Origin: Angiostrongylus vasorum
Taxonomy: Eukaryota > Nematoda > Chromadorea > Rhabditida > Metastrongylidae
Direction: 5' to 3'
Assembly (NCBI GenBank): GCA_018806985.1
Contig: JADANN010000463.1
Location: 744,001 to 808,000 of the forward strand
Length of the DNA stretch: 64,000 nt
How positions within the stretch are numbered: the first letter of the stretch is position 1; each line of letters begins with the position of its first letter. A model generated the notes under the pieces. The model ran no database searches, was not told the origin of the DNA, and saw only the letters and a list, made by a program, of their open reading frames with translations. The position numbers and the translations under genes were made by a program. Below are positions 1 through 12,782 of the stretch, piece by piece.

Positions 1-149
1 GTATTCAAAACCCGCCACTGTTTTTCCTCAAAGTGTACTCACATCCATCTACCGTATTTCTCAACGTAATACCGATATGCAATATTTTGACAGTTGTTCA
101 CTCCTATTCTTCTCCATAGCAGGCTAAGATGTGGAATACAACCAACAGT

Positions 150-290
150 AATGGTTGAGATATGAGCAAGAATAGAAACCTCAGTTGGGCTTCGACCCAG
201 CATTTACTCTTCGCGGGGGTTACGTGCTGTCCACCACACCAATCAAGGCCCTTGCTTTGCCTTCGTGTCAGCCATGTTTTCACTCGTTAA
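150..290 (-). repeat. Decayed S3 short repeat (tRNA-like head)
   Basis: This is a relic of the S3 repeat seen intact at 54309 and 58665. Read on the minus strand it keeps an A-box-like stretch (TGGTGTGGTGG) near 242 and a B-box-like GGGTCGAAGCCC near 195. Apart from a 240 bp minus-strand open frame without known motifs, I see no gene in the first 900 bases. Confidence 0.35.
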
Positions 291-943
291 CAGGAATGAT
301 CTGGCAAACACAATTTGACAATCAATCTGGTTAAAAACGATTTGATTGCAAGAATTATGTCCAGGCGTAATTTTTGTCATTTTAACGAGTAAGAGTAGCA
401 GTGGAGGTCCGGAAAAAATGTGAATGAGGGTCTCTTTTTGAGATCTCCAAGCAATAACCCACATTGCTCCTTTTACATGCACACTTAAGATGAAATAACA
501 TCAATCACTCTTGGGTTGTCGCTGCTAACGCCAGATGGGGAACCTGTTCTCACAAGTAACGTATGTCCCCGTACATATTTCTTTCGCTTCGTTGTTTTAA
601 ATTCTCGGCCCTATTAGTGAGAAGGTTCAAGCTAGTGTAAATTCGGCTGCAGCGTTTGAATCGTTGGATTTCCCTCTTCTTTGGCAGGCTAAAAATCGGC
701 TAAGTTTAGTTTTCACTAGAAAAATAAATAGTTGGACAGGAGCGTTTTCAGGTCGTCACTACATGCAGATACCTACGACCTTTGTAGGTAGTAGCTGCTT
801 TGCGATTCGGATTTTTCAAGGACTGCGTCGAATTCATCAGCTATTTGTCTACCCACCACTTGAGAAGAAATACAGGATCTCAATAAGCAACCATGGCATT
901 TATTGATTGCTCGGAAAAAAAGCTCCAAATAAAAGTAATAAAG

Positions 944-1039
944 ATGTTTCGGCAAACTTTTATGATCACTATGGTTGTACTAGCAATGGTTATTCTGTTA
1001 TATTCTACAGAAATGCGTGAAGAATTATTTAAGAGATGA
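944..1039 (+). other. Possible orphan signal-anchor exon or small hydrophobic ORF
   Basis: An ATG opens a 31-codon frame with a short polar start (MFRQT) followed by about 18 hydrophobic residues (FMITMVVLAMVILLY), then a polar tail and a stop. It resembles the membrane-anchor first exon of the DUF229 gene at 21676 in length and layout. No downstream exon could be joined to it, so it may be chance. Confidence 0.15.
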
Positions 1040-1084
1040 ATCGACTAAGTTTCTACTGCCGAAATTAAACACAGCAGATTGTTT

Positions 1085-1450
1085 GATTTAAAATGGAATT
1101 AATAAAATTTGCGTCAAACAACAATGGTCCTGAAATATTTGCAAAATTTGGGAGCGACCCTAAGGCAGATTCGAACCCTCGCCTATCCTCGCTGGGACTC
1201 ACGTGTTATCCACCACTCCGCTACTGAGGTCTTTGATTTGCCATTCTTTCAGCCGTCTTATTGATCTATAGGTGCTTTCAGCAATCATCCCTCAAGGGGA
1301 TTGATCTGGGGGGCACAAATCGGCAATGAACCCAGTGAAGCTGAAGTTGTGGTGTTAATCACAATGTTCAACTTTTATTTGCTGCCTATTATTTCTATCA
1401 CGGCAGGGTATTATATGAAATGCAACCATAATGATACTGAGATATAATAA
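1085..1450 (-). repeat. S3 short interspersed repeat, tRNA-derived head
   Basis: On the minus strand a clear polymerase III promoter pair is visible: A box TAGCGGAGTGG (about 1225) and B box GGTTCGAATCT (about 1175). The flanks match the S3 copies at 9285, 54309 and 58665, including 'gagatatttgcaaaa', 'gggattgatctggggggc' and 'cggcagggtat'. It is best read as a tRNA-derived SINE. The head no longer folds as a good tRNA. Confidence 0.6.
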
Positions 1451-2052
1451 TATTGTGCAAACTAAACACAGTCGTTTAATATCCTTGAAGTCATTCTATC
1501 GAATTCATTTGTAGAAAAATGTGAAGTGTGCCTTTTCCTTCACTAACAAATTCGTGACCACGTTCGACTTATGTGGAAGATTTTTTCTCCATGTGGGTCA
1601 AGTACTAAAGAAATTAGTCATTAAGGACTGAAATTATCTCGTAACACTTGTCTGTTATTAAGGTGTTCAGCTCTGCTTTAGTGACAAGTACTGGTGTACT
1701 CCGTGGAATGTATCAGAACATCCCATAATGTGCAGAAAAAAACTGGAATGCTCGCAAGAAAAGGTTGGATCAGCAATGTTTGCAAAGAAGAAGAAAGCCT
1801 CAAATGTTTTGGACAGTGTAAAACGACCTAGAAGAACTCTTTAATGTTTGGAAAAACTGCTAGTGTAACAAAAAAGAATCCAATCTGAGCTATTTATCAC
1901 TGAGAAAAAAATGTCGAGAAAGTACAGCTGAGAATCTTTTATGAGGTCAATAGTTTCCAACATGAGGCCTGGAAGAAGAGAATTTTTTTCGCATGCAGGG
2001 ATTTAGTTGGGAAGATTTTTCAACAATTTCTACCAATTCTGTAATAACAAAG

Positions 2053-2335
2053 GCGCATGTGGCGCAATGGTCGGAGGCACTCTACAACACATACGTGGAA
2101 TCGATCTCGCGCCCATGGCCCACCAAGCCCTCCATCCTTCCGGGGTAGACAAATTGTAGCAGACTTGTCTGGGAGGACAGCAGCACTGGCTCAATACATC
2201 GGTAGGCTACCGCGCATCATTGTAAAGGCCAGTTATGCATTCAGTCACCTCCAGCGATACTTAATGAAGTCGAATACGTGGTGCATCCCTCAGGGATTGC
2301 TCAACGCCGAGAGCTTTATCCTTTGTCCTTTTACA
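2053..2335 (+). repeat. S1 SINE-like repeat with tRNA-like head
   Basis: The head 'catgtggcgcaatggtcgg' is an A-box match and 'ggaatcgatctcgcg' sits where a B box belongs. The body, with 'agcactggctcaatacatcgg', 'ttgtaaaggccag' and 'catccctcaggga', recurs at 10010, 18060 and 55362 on this strand and at 14395 and 16545 on the other. Frames inside it are incidental. Confidence 0.65.
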
Positions 2336-2960
2336 GCAATGACAGTAGTAGTTTTGGTAATGGTAGAATACACATGATGACGACAAATATGAGGACTTAC
2401 TGTAGAGTAGTACGAAGAGACTACGTCTAAAATAGGTCGGCTCCAGGTGAAAATGAAAAAATTGAGAATGAAACACCAAATTATTCCATAAATCCCTGAC
2501 TATCAGTAATATTACCTGGCAAACGATCATAACTCTTAATTGGTGCAGCCTACTGTGCGTTGCAAAGAGATGTGCTGTAAACAAAACTAATGTTGTCCAT
2601 TGATGGATTTCAGCGATTATTTCTAAATCCTTCTCAAAAAACACTTCCGTTTCACCTTGGAGTTAATGATAACATTGTCTCTGTAATGTTAACCTTACAC
2701 AAGGTTTTTTCAAAGGTTCATTGTCACGAACGGTCTGGTGCTTTCTCTCTCTTCAGCTCTTGAATGATTGGTGTCAATTGTTCACAGTTTTTCATTATTG
2801 TGATGTGGACCTTCGCAATGGTCGTCCCAAGTTGACTCCAGTTGAGTAAAGTATCGCTCGAATGTACAACTTCACTCGTGGTGGGGATAGCCTTTTACAT
2901 TACGGTTTTTCGATCTGTTGCCACCAATTTCAATTGGTTTTCATAATGTCAGCTGATCCA
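2336..2960. other. No recognisable gene
   Basis: This is AT-rich sequence with short open frames on both strands. None has recognisable motifs or paired splice sites. Confidence 0.4.
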
Positions 2961-2967
2961 GCGTGTC

Positions 2968-3155
2968 GTTTCGTTTTTTATTTGCACAGGGAAGGTTAGA
3001 AATATATCTCCGACACCTGTAGGATGCACTGCCGTCGTTGGAATTCTTAGCTTTGGAGGATATATCGTCGTTTTTATTTGCATAGAAAAGGCTAAAAAAT
3101 ATAATTCCGACACCTGCAGGATGCAATACCTTCGTTAAAATCCGAAGCTTTACTG
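2968..3155. repeat. Tandem duplication, unit about 95 bp
   Basis: Two adjacent diverged copies share 'cgttttttatttgca', 'aaggttag/aaggctaa', 'ccgacacctg(t/c)aggatgca' and the following 'cttcgtt/cgtcgtt' stretch. There is no coding signal. Confidence 0.6.
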
Positions 3156-3234
3156 AATATCCATAAACTCATCGTTTTCTTTCTGCTAGTCAACTATATT
3201 CGACTCTGAGAGGCTGTTCTTCCTCGCTGGTAGA

Positions 3235-3535
3235 CAGCTGAAAAAAAAGCGGTGGGTTTTCGAGAAGCCGTAGATCTTGTAATTACCGTTCAGATTTTCA
3301 TCTTTCTGTTTGTGCTGTTGAAGCGTTTGACCTGTGAGTTGCGTGTTAATGTACCTTTCCAAGCTCTGAAGAAGGCGATTCTTCCGAAATGTCAGCTACG
3401 GTTGTGTTGTATGTGTGTTATTGTATGGAAGTAAACGTATGCTGTTTAACAACCCCGCGATTGCTGAGGAACAAAACGACGAATTTATAATCCAATGCCG
3501 AGGTTAATAGAACGTCGATCCTGGGAACTATTACA
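3235..3535 (-). mobile_element. Penelope-like element, family A, terminal fragment
   Basis: On the plus strand this reads PLE tail with hammerhead motif, then 'cgcgattgctgaggaacaa', then the reverse complement of the PLE leader ('ccgaggttaatagaacgtcg', 'cctgggaacta'). That order matches the right end of the delimited element at 19057-21574, so this is the 5' terminal piece of a minus-strand insertion that has lost its interior. Confidence 0.7.
3361..3398 (+). ncRNA. Hammerhead-ribozyme-like motif (decayed)
   Basis: The core CTGAAGA is followed by a short stem II region, GAAA, and then TGTC in place of the usual CGTC. AAGCT before the core pairs with AGCTA after the expected cleavage site over four base pairs. 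The T in place of C breaks the self-complementary ACGU stem III, so this copy is probably inactive. Confidence 0.5.
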
Positions 3536-5562
3536 AGATGAAGATCCATAGTTTTTTATGGAAACGAAAAGACACTGATCAAGCGAATGACTCCATGAAT
3601 GTGAACAGGTTTCTTCATGAAGTTCAATGGCAGATAAGGTACTGAAGTTAATAATACCTCTTTTGAACTTCGCTGAAGAATCTGTATATGAATACGGATG
3701 TTGGAAACGCCCAGGAACATGCCGGCATCATAATTGGCGTCGTAGGCGGTGATTGAACTATGGCTCGTTCTCAGAACCTCTGCACTTCATCACATTCTTC
3801 AGATCCCCTCCGAAAGAAACGGATAGGATTCTCAATGCAAAATTTAGCCTTAAGCAACTAATCATTATTGGATTTCGTTGCGTAGTTCGTTGATATTGGG
3901 GAGAGTTACACTACGGTTAGAATACCTTCCAACACACAAGTGGTCACTGGCATGATCTCGCACCACGGGCTTACTAAGCTTTCTATTGCTCCGAAGTCGA
4001 CGATTTAGTACGAGAATTGTCTGGGATGACAGTGACACTAACTTAATACATTTGTTAGCACTCGAAAATTGTTGCATGGTCTTGATATGGATTCAATCCT
4101 CTACACTATGTTCAATGAGGTCTACGTTTAATTGGATGTCCTTAAGGAAGCGAAGTACCCTGAAGGCTTTATCCAGCTTTGTGTCGTTCTGATAGCCGAT
4201 TGATTAAGGTTATTGAAACAATTCCCTTCATCGTTATAAATTTTGGAATCCCAATCGCCGAGAATATCGTGGGAGTAAATGCGGCAGATCTCAGTTATGT
4301 TTTACACACTGCTGTTATATGTGAGGTGAGAGCTGTCACTGAGCCATAGTCGCTCAAAACTATGAGTAGCTCCACACTTTTTATAGGAATTCATCTATGT
4401 AAAGTTTTTTTCGAACATTAGCACCCCACCGGTAATCTACGAGGTTACACAGAGTGGAACTGAGGCGACATCCATGGAAATGATTGCTATCACAGAACAT
4501 GGATTGACATAAATGGTCGAAAAAAATAAACCATGAATAAATGATTTTGCAGTTTGCCGCCCGATTTATGAAAATTCGTTAATCTAACATGGGATTGTTT
4601 TCAGCTCTTTTAATATTCAACGAATTTTTTGGTGCAGGAGGTTATTGGTGCAATAATTGTGTTATGAATAAGGTGAAAGTCTAAGATATGTTGATCGGAT
4701 GCTGATCGAGTATCGGAACTCCAGAACTATTGTACTGAGACGTACCCATTTCCTTATCAAGTGTTGCTACCAACCATTGTGGATCAAAGAGGGCTTTTCC
4801 GTTCTGATGTCCTTCCAAGAGCGCTGAATATGCGAAAGCTATAATTGTTGTGCATTACGACAGAGCTATTGAAAATTAAGTGACAGGAAGAAAACGAATA
4901 AAAAGTAAGAAGTGGAAGAAAAAGTGCATGAACGGATAGAAAAGCGATAATTATGGTACTAAACCTATCTTGCAAAACAGGATTCTGCCCTTCTCAGACA
5001 TCCTTCTTGAACATAGTGACAAAAAGGGAAACAAATACGATGTTCCTATTCAGAATTCCTCAAGAAAAAAAACGAATGCTGAAAGGAGTTCCCGTTATAG
5101 AGGAAGTTAAATCGCACAATTGTACGTGACGTTATGTGAAGAAGATGTGAGGACTTTTTAGCGCCACTATCCTGGGGGTGATCCAAGTTAAACCACGTTC
5201 AACCAGCATTAATTCAACACATTTTCGAGAAGGAAAGGTAATAGATCCTCAGGATGCGGCTGAATCCACCTGCGAATCCGACAAACTGAGCGCTCAGAGC
5301 CAAAAAATAGGTTAAGTTAAGTATCTAAGTAAATAATACTTACTAAAATTGACTTTCATCTAATATCACTGTGATTATAACAACATTTACTTGTGTTCAT
5401 AAGGTTACAGATGGCTGTTGGAAAAACTTTTATCTAAAAAACTTTTTGTAAAATTTGGTAAACTTAAATAGTACAATTATTAAACTTAAATGGTGCAAAA
5501 TAGTTAAATAATTGGTATTTCAGGAATGAAGCTGTAGATTAAGTGAATCAAACAGAGTACTG
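3536..5562. other. No recognisable gene
   Basis: About 2 kb in which I see only short, motif-free open frames and no convincing exon chain or repeat match to other parts of the window. Confidence 0.4.
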
Positions 5563-5572
5563 ATCAGTGTGA
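5563..5572. repeat. Target-site duplication, left copy (LINE L1)
   Basis: The 10-mer atcagtgtga occurs here and again at 7933-7942, exactly bracketing the LINE copy between them. Confidence 0.7.
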
Positions 5573-7932
5573 ACAGTTAATAGGAGAACGAAATGAGAAT
5601 GGAAACCGTCTCACAGGACTCCTATTCGCAGCACGTCTCTTCTAAGGAAATTCGTTTTTTCAGACGAAAGGAAGCCGCCGCTGGATATGGGAGTCTCCTA
5701 ACGGTATGACTCATGCGGAGATCGACCATGTTCGGAGAAACAGAAGGTGATGCCTACTTTACACATCGATAGTCCTGTCATTCTGTATTCGTTCCGATCA
5801 CCGCCTTCTTCGCGCGAAGATCCGATTAAGGTGTAAGCGTGAAAAGAATTCATGTCATCGCACACGAGGAAAAAGTCAGGCTTCATATGACGAGGACATT
5901 CTGAATAAAGTCTTATCCAAGCATGACTGCCAGATTAAGGAATACTTGACCGAATACTATGAGCTTCTTGTCTAAGGACTGAAAAGTTGTGTCGAACGTG
6001 TTTTAGTTCTTCAAGCAAGAAGACTGGATCGCATCTCCTCCATTACTACTAAGGAGATGCTCGAACAGAGAAGGAAACTGAAGTCTGATCCTACTGGAAC
6101 ATGTTTAACACGGCTAGTAATAAACGCGAAGTGCAGAAGATCCTTGCAGAAAGATACATTGGTACGGGCAGAAAAAAACTGGTGGAAGCAGCAGAGAAAA
6201 GTAGCAGTACGGAAAAATATCGTCGGGACTTTTGTGGTTTTAATATTCTGCCGTCAGCACCGATGCACGAAGATGGGATCGTCAGAACTTTCCGCCGTGA
6301 TATAAAATTTATGACGGAAAACATTCAACAACTTTTCTCGCTCCAAAAATCCCGTCCAGGACCATAAATTTCCTGTTGGAGAAAAACCACTTAAAATTCT
6401 TTCGTCGGACGCCCGAGTTGCGATAGAAAGCATGAAAAGAGGCACACCTGCAGGAGCCGATTATATCACTGCCGACTTCTTAGAGCTGGAAGCCACAATT
6501 TACATTTACTTCTCGCAAGCCATATGACAGCCTACCTTCAAAAGCAAAAAGTACCAGACCAGTGGAGGACGTCGCGTACGGTCATTCTACTCAAGAAAGG
6601 TGACGGAAGAGGTCTTCACTACTATCGTCCGACATGATTTTTGATTGACAATATGCTTGTTGAGTGTACTCTACAAGCTCTTCACGAAGATTATCCTCTC
6701 GCACATATCAAGGACATTGGATGGGATACAACCTGTGGAGCAAGCAGGATATCGACATTAATTTTGTCCATGGACCACATCCAAACTGCTTCAGGGTTGT
6801 TGAAGTTGGTCGGGGAATACCATCTACCTCTAGTCTTAACCTTTGTCGACTATGAAAAAAGAGTTTGACAGTGTCGAAACGAATGCAAAGCTATTAGCGC
6901 TCGTCGACCAAGGGGTGAACCCGTCCTACCTAAGAACGTTGTCTGACTGTTATCCGAAATGCACAACGAAAATACAGCTTTTCAACTGACCATTTATCAC
7001 ACCCATAGCGAAAGGGGTTCGACAGAATGACACAATATCGCCAAAGCTGCCGTACTGCAGTGGATAATAGAACCACTCGATTGGGATGTGGAAAGCATGC
7101 GTATTTGTGGAGTATTCACAGAGACGATGATCATTGAGCTGAACGAAGCGGGAAGAAATATCGGACTGCGCATAAGTCGGAATGAGAGGAAATTCATGAA
7201 AAACCATGGTGCGAAGTGAAAAAAATTGAACTGGATGGCTCTCTGATTGCAGAGACCACCTCATCCGTATGTCTTGGGTGATCAATGAACATGGAAAACA
7301 ACATGAAGTAGGAACTAGACACAAGAAGAAGGGCAGCCTGGGCAGCGTTTGGGCCTCTCAAAGAAGTCACCGACCCACTGAAGGACCTGAAAATCCGCGC
7401 TCACGTTTTCGATTCAACGCTACTCATAGCGCTCTGTTATGCTGCAGAGACGTGGCTGGTAATTCAATCACGTCAAGAATACTCCGCTCTACTCACAGAG
7501 CGCTTGAAGGATGCCTTCTGAAATATAACTGGCACCCTAACTATTTAGCTGGAATGCGAAGCTCTGATCTTCGAAATCTGTTACATCTTCGGGATCCGGG
7601 AGAATATACATCGATAGCGAAACACAGGTGGTCCGTTCACATATTGAGAAGAAAGGATGACAGATGGACGAGAAAACTGCAGAGTAGACTCCACGAGAAT
7701 GGAGGCGTCCCCTAGGTCAACCACTTACAGGTTGGGCGGGCGTGTTCATAACCAAAGTTAGCCTGCTGTACTGGCAGCTGCAGTTGTTTTACAGATCTCG
7801 TGCTCCCCCACCATGCTCAAAATAAAAGGACCACCATGGACGACGATTGCGAGGGAAAGAAACGAATAGCAAAGGTGTTGGCGTCCGCACAACTCGTGAA
7901 GATGGATCGTGCAAGTATCCAAATAAGTGTTA
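5573..7932 (+). mobile_element. RTE-type non-LTR retrotransposon L1, 5'-truncated and dead
   Basis: The copy begins inside the APE endonuclease region. Frames near 5690 and 5780 correspond to WESPNG-MTHAEIDH and SDHRLL-type endonuclease C-terminal motifs. Reverse transcriptase motifs follow at about 6560-7120 (FVDYEK at 6841, KGVRQNDTISPKL at 7012). A C-terminal region follows (STHRALEGCLL, SDLRNLLHLRDPGEY, about 7490-7660). Many frameshifts break it, and compared with L2 the stretch holding the FADD-type catalytic motif is deleted near 7105. The 3' end is 'tgcaagtatccaaataag', and a 10 bp target-site duplication flanks the copy. RTE elements copy themselves by target-primed reverse transcription; this one cannot encode an active enzyme. 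Confidence 0.85.
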
Positions 7933-7942
7933 ATCAGTGTGA
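7933..7942. repeat. Target-site duplication, right copy (LINE L1)
   Basis: The atcagtgtga 10-mer directly follows the LINE 3' tail and matches 5563-5572. Confidence 0.7.
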
Positions 7943-8619
7943 TGTAAGTTCATCGATTGTCGACGTTGAACAATGACAGTGGAATTTGAGCATTGTCATC
8001 AATCATCGTTCTAATTCTTACGCTGATTTAGAAGCATCATAGAGAATATATCAAAGTTATTGTTACATTATTTATGGCGAAATAATTCATCATTGCAAGA
8101 AAAGACATGAATGGATGATAGGACCTTACCTATGTCTTATCTGAAACTGTTTTGAGGCCCTTACCTGTACTCCATCATTCCTAACTATCCCACTGCTTCT
8201 CCATCGGAAGATTTAAGCAAAGATTTCTATGAAATATAGGTAGGCAAAGATAAGTTAGACGTTCGGTGCTGACTAATCTCTGAAACAGTGTTATGCATTT
8301 GACTCCATTCGACTCCATTCGAAACATTGTAGAGAAAATCGGAGGCATATTTAGTCCAGACAATGACTTTCGAGCCTCGCTATCCCCTAAGATGGTAGGG
8401 TTGATTAGTGACAGCGATGGCATCGAACCAACGACCCTGTGAACACAGTAAGGCATCTCTACAACGACAGCACGTGGGCTCAGGAATTTTCTCGGCGGCT
8501 TGTATCCTCATGGGAAAGATTATTCAAATATGTGCAGAAAACTGTGACGTAGACTAAGCAATTTTTATAAGTCGTTCTTTTGGCTTATTCATAACGTCTC
8601 CACTATTTGTAACAAATAT
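7943..8619. other. No recognisable gene
   Basis: Contains a weak tRNA-like relic on the minus strand near 8390-8460 (GGTTCGATGCC) and a motif-free 91-codon frame. Nothing further can be supported. Confidence 0.35.
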
Positions 8620-9065
8620 TCAACACTATTTTCAAACCTGTAACCAATCGGGCTTCTTATCTGGTCTGTTGCCTATCTTGAAGACAATGTTATCAGCTAA
8701 CACTTCGACCATGGTTTCGCAAGAATAATAGGGAATGTGCATATAACAGTGCTGAACAAACCTGGAGACATTGGGGAAAGAGTCGAGGCAACAGTTCACC
8801 TGTACCATCTTTCGACTCGTCGATCGTCGAGCGACTCGAGCGGGCGTCAGTAAGCATTCCATTTCTTCCTGTTTCGTGCAAAAAGTAGTCCAGTGGGTTT
8901 TGCTCACAGTATAGACTTGGTGATCATCACATCTGTTTTCTGAAATTTTAGTGAACTCTGGCGATTTGGTCGGTGATCTTCCCTGAGCTTCTGACATCCT
9001 GACGAATCCAGTCGCTAACAGCTCATTTCCATCGGTTGCCACTCTGACGCTTCATGTGTCCAGCC
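8620..9065 (-). mobile_element. RTE LINE 3' fragment (L4)
   Basis: The minus-strand frame at 8632-9042 is collinear with the C-terminal tail of RTE ORFs in this window (compare L3 and L5), including a GR-(S)PTKSPEF-like stretch and a 'TARVARRST' region that matches 'ctggcgcc...gactcg' downstream of L3. There is no reverse transcriptase core, so this is a truncated copy. Confidence 0.55.
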
Positions 9066-9284
9066 CACCTTATCACCAACAATTTGGAGTATATAGCAAT
9101 GTCTTCGATTTTTTAATCGTTAAACTAAGCCAGAACTGTACATTTTATGGTTCAAAAAGGGCAATTTTCCAACTTCTTCACGGAACAGCGGTTGTTTCTA
9201 GACGTGGTAGTGGAAAAAAGTGGTATACGACATATATTCTCAAAAGCAGACCTCATCTTATCAAATAAGAGAAATATACAGTCT

Positions 9285-9490
9285 TAGCCACAATGATGCC
9301 GAGATATTTGCAAAATTTGGGTCCTACGTCAGATCGAGCAGCGATTACCTTATCCGGGGGGCTCACGTGATACGCACGGCACCACTGATGCCCTCGTTCT
9401 GCCCTCCTCTCAGCCGATCTGGTCGGAGATCCAAGTTTAGCAGGTATCTCAGCATCATGGTGGTTGTATTTCACATAATACCCCACCGTG
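9285..9490 (-). repeat. S3 short repeat, partial
   Basis: Shares 'gatgccgagatatttgcaaa' and the region after it with other S3 copies. The tRNA-like head (around 9330-9410) is degraded. Confidence 0.5.
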
Positions 9491-10009
9491 AAAAAAAGAT
9501 GATGAACAGTACAAAAAAAGCAATACTTCGTGATTCCGACTACAGGCTCGGCTCAACTGGGTCTAATGTCAATTTGTGCTCTCCAGACCATTCCCTTGAC
9601 AGATATTTAGTTTCAGTTTTGCTTTATTACAAGGCCCCACGACGTGCAGTCTAAGAGGTGGAGAGTCAATGAAACTATTTAGACCAACTCAGAGCAAATC
9701 GCCAAAAGTAGCTACGGTCGTTGACCTCCAGTCTTCATGAACAAACACGTTTTCTACACAGTACCTTTCACAGGTAACGCAGGTGCTACGAAGGGTGCTG
9801 TTGGGAAAATGTCCTTTTAATAATTTCTCTCGTTGTTTCTCTTTTTCTGTGAGAAAACAATTTTTTTTTGAAGAGACTTGCAGCACAGAGAATGTGGGCG
9901 GTGAAGAGGTGCTGAAATACCTCTGCCTCGAAGAGCTGGAATCGCATGCGGTGTGCAGCACCAGTTTTGGCAAGCAATTCGTTCTTTTCCACATTTCAAC
10001 CACTACTAT

Positions 10010-10300
10010 GCGGAGCGCATCTGGCACAGTGGTCGGAAGCGCCCTGCAACACGCATATACACATATGGAATCGATCCTCACGCCCATGGCCCACGAAGCC
10101 TCTCACACCTGTGGGGTCAGCAGAGTGGTACCAGAGTTGCCTGGGGGGGGATAGCAGCACTGGCTTGATACATCGGCAGGCCACCGCTAGTCATTGTAAA
10201 GGCCAGATATGCATTCAATCCCTTCCAACGATACTTAATTAAGTCGAATGCATGGCGCATCCCTTACGGATTGATCAACGCCTAAAGCTTTATACTTTTT
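10010..10300 (+). repeat. S1 SINE-like repeat
   Basis: An A-box-like 'catctggcacagtggtcgg' is followed by 'ggaatcgatcctcacgccc' and the S1 body ('agcactggcttgatacatcgg', 'catcccttacgga'). The several open frames overlapping it are repeat shadows. Confidence 0.65.
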
Positions 10301-10324
10301 TTATTTTTTTAAGAATGACTCTAC

Positions 10325-10585
10325 GGATTGAATAGCACAGTAGTAGTGATGCCCCTCATCACGTGCATGGCCGGATCACCAAGGCTCTCTTCCCTCCGTA
10401 GACGGGAAATAGGTACCGGAGTTGACCAGGAAAATAATCTGTGCAATTCAAATGAAAGTAGCAGTCGAAGCGAAACGTAAAAAATGGTTCGAATGCCTTC
10501 GTGATGATGGATACAAGGAAAGGAATCGAATTTGAGAAGTACTGGGATCCGTACAGTAGACGTGAAGTCGGACCGTATAGGATAA
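10325..10585 (+). repeat. S2 SINE-like repeat
   Basis: The head 'gaatagcacagtagtagtga' (A-box-like) and 'gacgggaaataggtaccgga' match the S2 copies at 36120 and 38585. The rest, with 'ggatccgtacagtagacgtg', matches the far end of the minus-strand copies at 43960 and 55680. Confidence 0.55.
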
Positions 10586-10599
10586 AAAAAGAATGATTT

Positions 10600-12610
10600 T
10601 TAAACCGACCGTCGTTTAAGCTCGGTACTAAAATAATCAACTTGTTCAAATTGTTGAGCTTACACGAGGTTGAAAAATTGTTTGTAAATTAAAATCAAAG
10701 TTGAGTTGAAAGTAAAAAATAAAGCGATAAAGTAAAACAGATGACTTTTTGAGTATTGTTTGGAATGAAGGCATAAATAGGCGAAGCATTTCATTAAGAT
10801 CTTAGGCGGCACGATGACGATTTTCATGCTTCATCAACATGCAACAAATTGATCTTCAAGGAGTTATTGATAAGATTTAACAGTTCAAAATAGCGAAAAA
10901 AAGCTGAAGCAAGTAAGTTGAATCAGACCCAAATCTCGTGCAGTCCTCAGCAGCGGTTTAAGATCACCGCAAGGTTATAGATAAGAGTAAAATTTAGGTA
11001 CTATTCGCGCTTAAGCAAATGAATGGATTTGCCTTTTTATAGAAGGTTTCTTTTCTTCTAACACGAAGTGCAGTAACCGAAATGTCGTCCTCTAAGAGAG
11101 CAAATTCCTCTGGCTTGAACGTGCTTCTGGTTAACCAAATCCCCTTATCTTTCCGGGATCGACGAATTGGAACAAGAACCATTTGGAAAAAAGCGCACTC
11201 TGCTCGGTAAAGGCTGGCGATTTCCTGTAGTGAAAACCTGGGTACGCCCTAGCACATCCATCCCAGAATTCCGGAAAAAATTGATCTATTGGCGTTTTAT
11301 TTGATCTGACCTGTCTCCACCCTGACTGTGAAGATTCCAGTACTTCTTATATCCAAATAGCTTCCTTGAAACCATGTTCCATAAAGGACTCTGAACTTTT
11401 GCGTGCGAATTCAGCTGCTGTTCCGGAAGTTTCGTTTTCATAACTAATGCTGATCAAGTAAATTCCTCTTAATTTCCTGAAACAGTCATTGTAGGGCATT
11501 CTGACGCAGATGGGATGGTTGAAATTTTCTCATTTATGTCCGTTAGCAATATTCTGTACCCACAGAGATGGGGTCTTGTCGGATTGCGGTTGATGTAGAA
11601 CTAGCCAGCAGTGGCCTCGTGATGAAGCACTACACTGCACGCTCCTACGACATTTATAAGGAAGATCAAAATTTTCAAGCACCACTAGAACCCAAGCAAG
11701 TTCAAAAATCTTCTAGGAGATGTGTGCGACGAAACAAGTCGAATGAATAAATTACCGGAATCCTCACATTTTCTGATCATGGGCTACGTAATAAATAAAT
11801 ATACAATTAATCAAAAACGACTCCTAGATGTGGACGACCTTTCACGTTCATCAACTTTACGTTGTAATATAACCAAGAAAGTACATTCAAACAGTGGTGA
11901 TTTCAACCGAACAATGCTGTTGCTAGGTTGTTCATAGTGCCAAATTCAATCACTGATGGTTTAGCTTTATCATTTCTTTTTGATCCTCTGACAATCACCC
12001 CAGGACACAGAAATTGACTCATTCCATCAAACGCAAGGGACGCGATGGAAAAATGGCAAATATTCTTATCACTTATCGTTACAGCGCCTCGTCGTCTTAT
12101 AACGGCGCTGCTCAAACACACGCATTTTATTGTTTGGTTCTTCTTGTTGTATTGTATCGTCTTGTCAAAATGTGTAGTCAGTCAGACATGAGAAGAACAT
12201 AATGACGTGTTCCTCTATCATTTGTGCTCTTTAATCATATTTCTTATTCCTTCCCTAAGCCTTACTGTTAGAAAAGCAGCACATTGGTTAGAAGTGGTTT
12301 GCCATTCACAAAAGTTTGGTCATTGGTTCATCCCGCTTCCGGGTAGGCTGCGCGTCCATTGCTGTGGATAAGCCAAGCCCTCCATCTCTCGCTATCAAAC
12401 CAACAAATCAGCGAGCACAGAAACGATAAAGCACAGCGTCTTCCATGCGAACTGAAATGGTTCAGTGTTTATTTTGCAAAACCACTCCTCTGATATTTAC
12501 AAATTTCTCTAATCACAGTCGTGGTTTTGAAACAAGTTGATTTATGTATTTTTAAAAAGAGTATTGCTCTTTTGTTTCCACTATATAATGACAAGTGAGA
12601 AAATCTTTTG
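10600..12610. other. No recognisable gene
   Basis: AT-rich sequence with short frames lacking known motifs. A small tRNA/SINE-like scrap occurs near 12330-12400. Confidence 0.35.
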
Positions 12611-12741
12611 AAATTCCCAAGATTGACTTTCTATTCACCTCGGCATTGGATTGCAAATATCTTGTTTCCTTTTTTCAGCAATCGCGACGCTGTTATTCAT
12701 CATACGTTTAGTTCCTCACAGAAGAACACATACAACGCAAC

Positions 12742-12782
12742 GGTAGCTGACGTTTCAGCAGCATCGCCTTCTTCAAAATCTG
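12742..12782 (-). ncRNA. Hammerhead-like motif, decayed
   Basis: The minus strand keeps GAAGAAGGCGATG, GAAACGTC and AGCTA in order, but CTGA has become TTGA and stem I is disrupted. This is the same position in the PLE tail as the better preserved copies at 40161 and 60725. Confidence 0.4.

Noticed and set aside
8181..8456. 91-codon minus-strand ORF
   Set aside because: It overlaps tRNA-like relic sequence, with no motif and no splice context.
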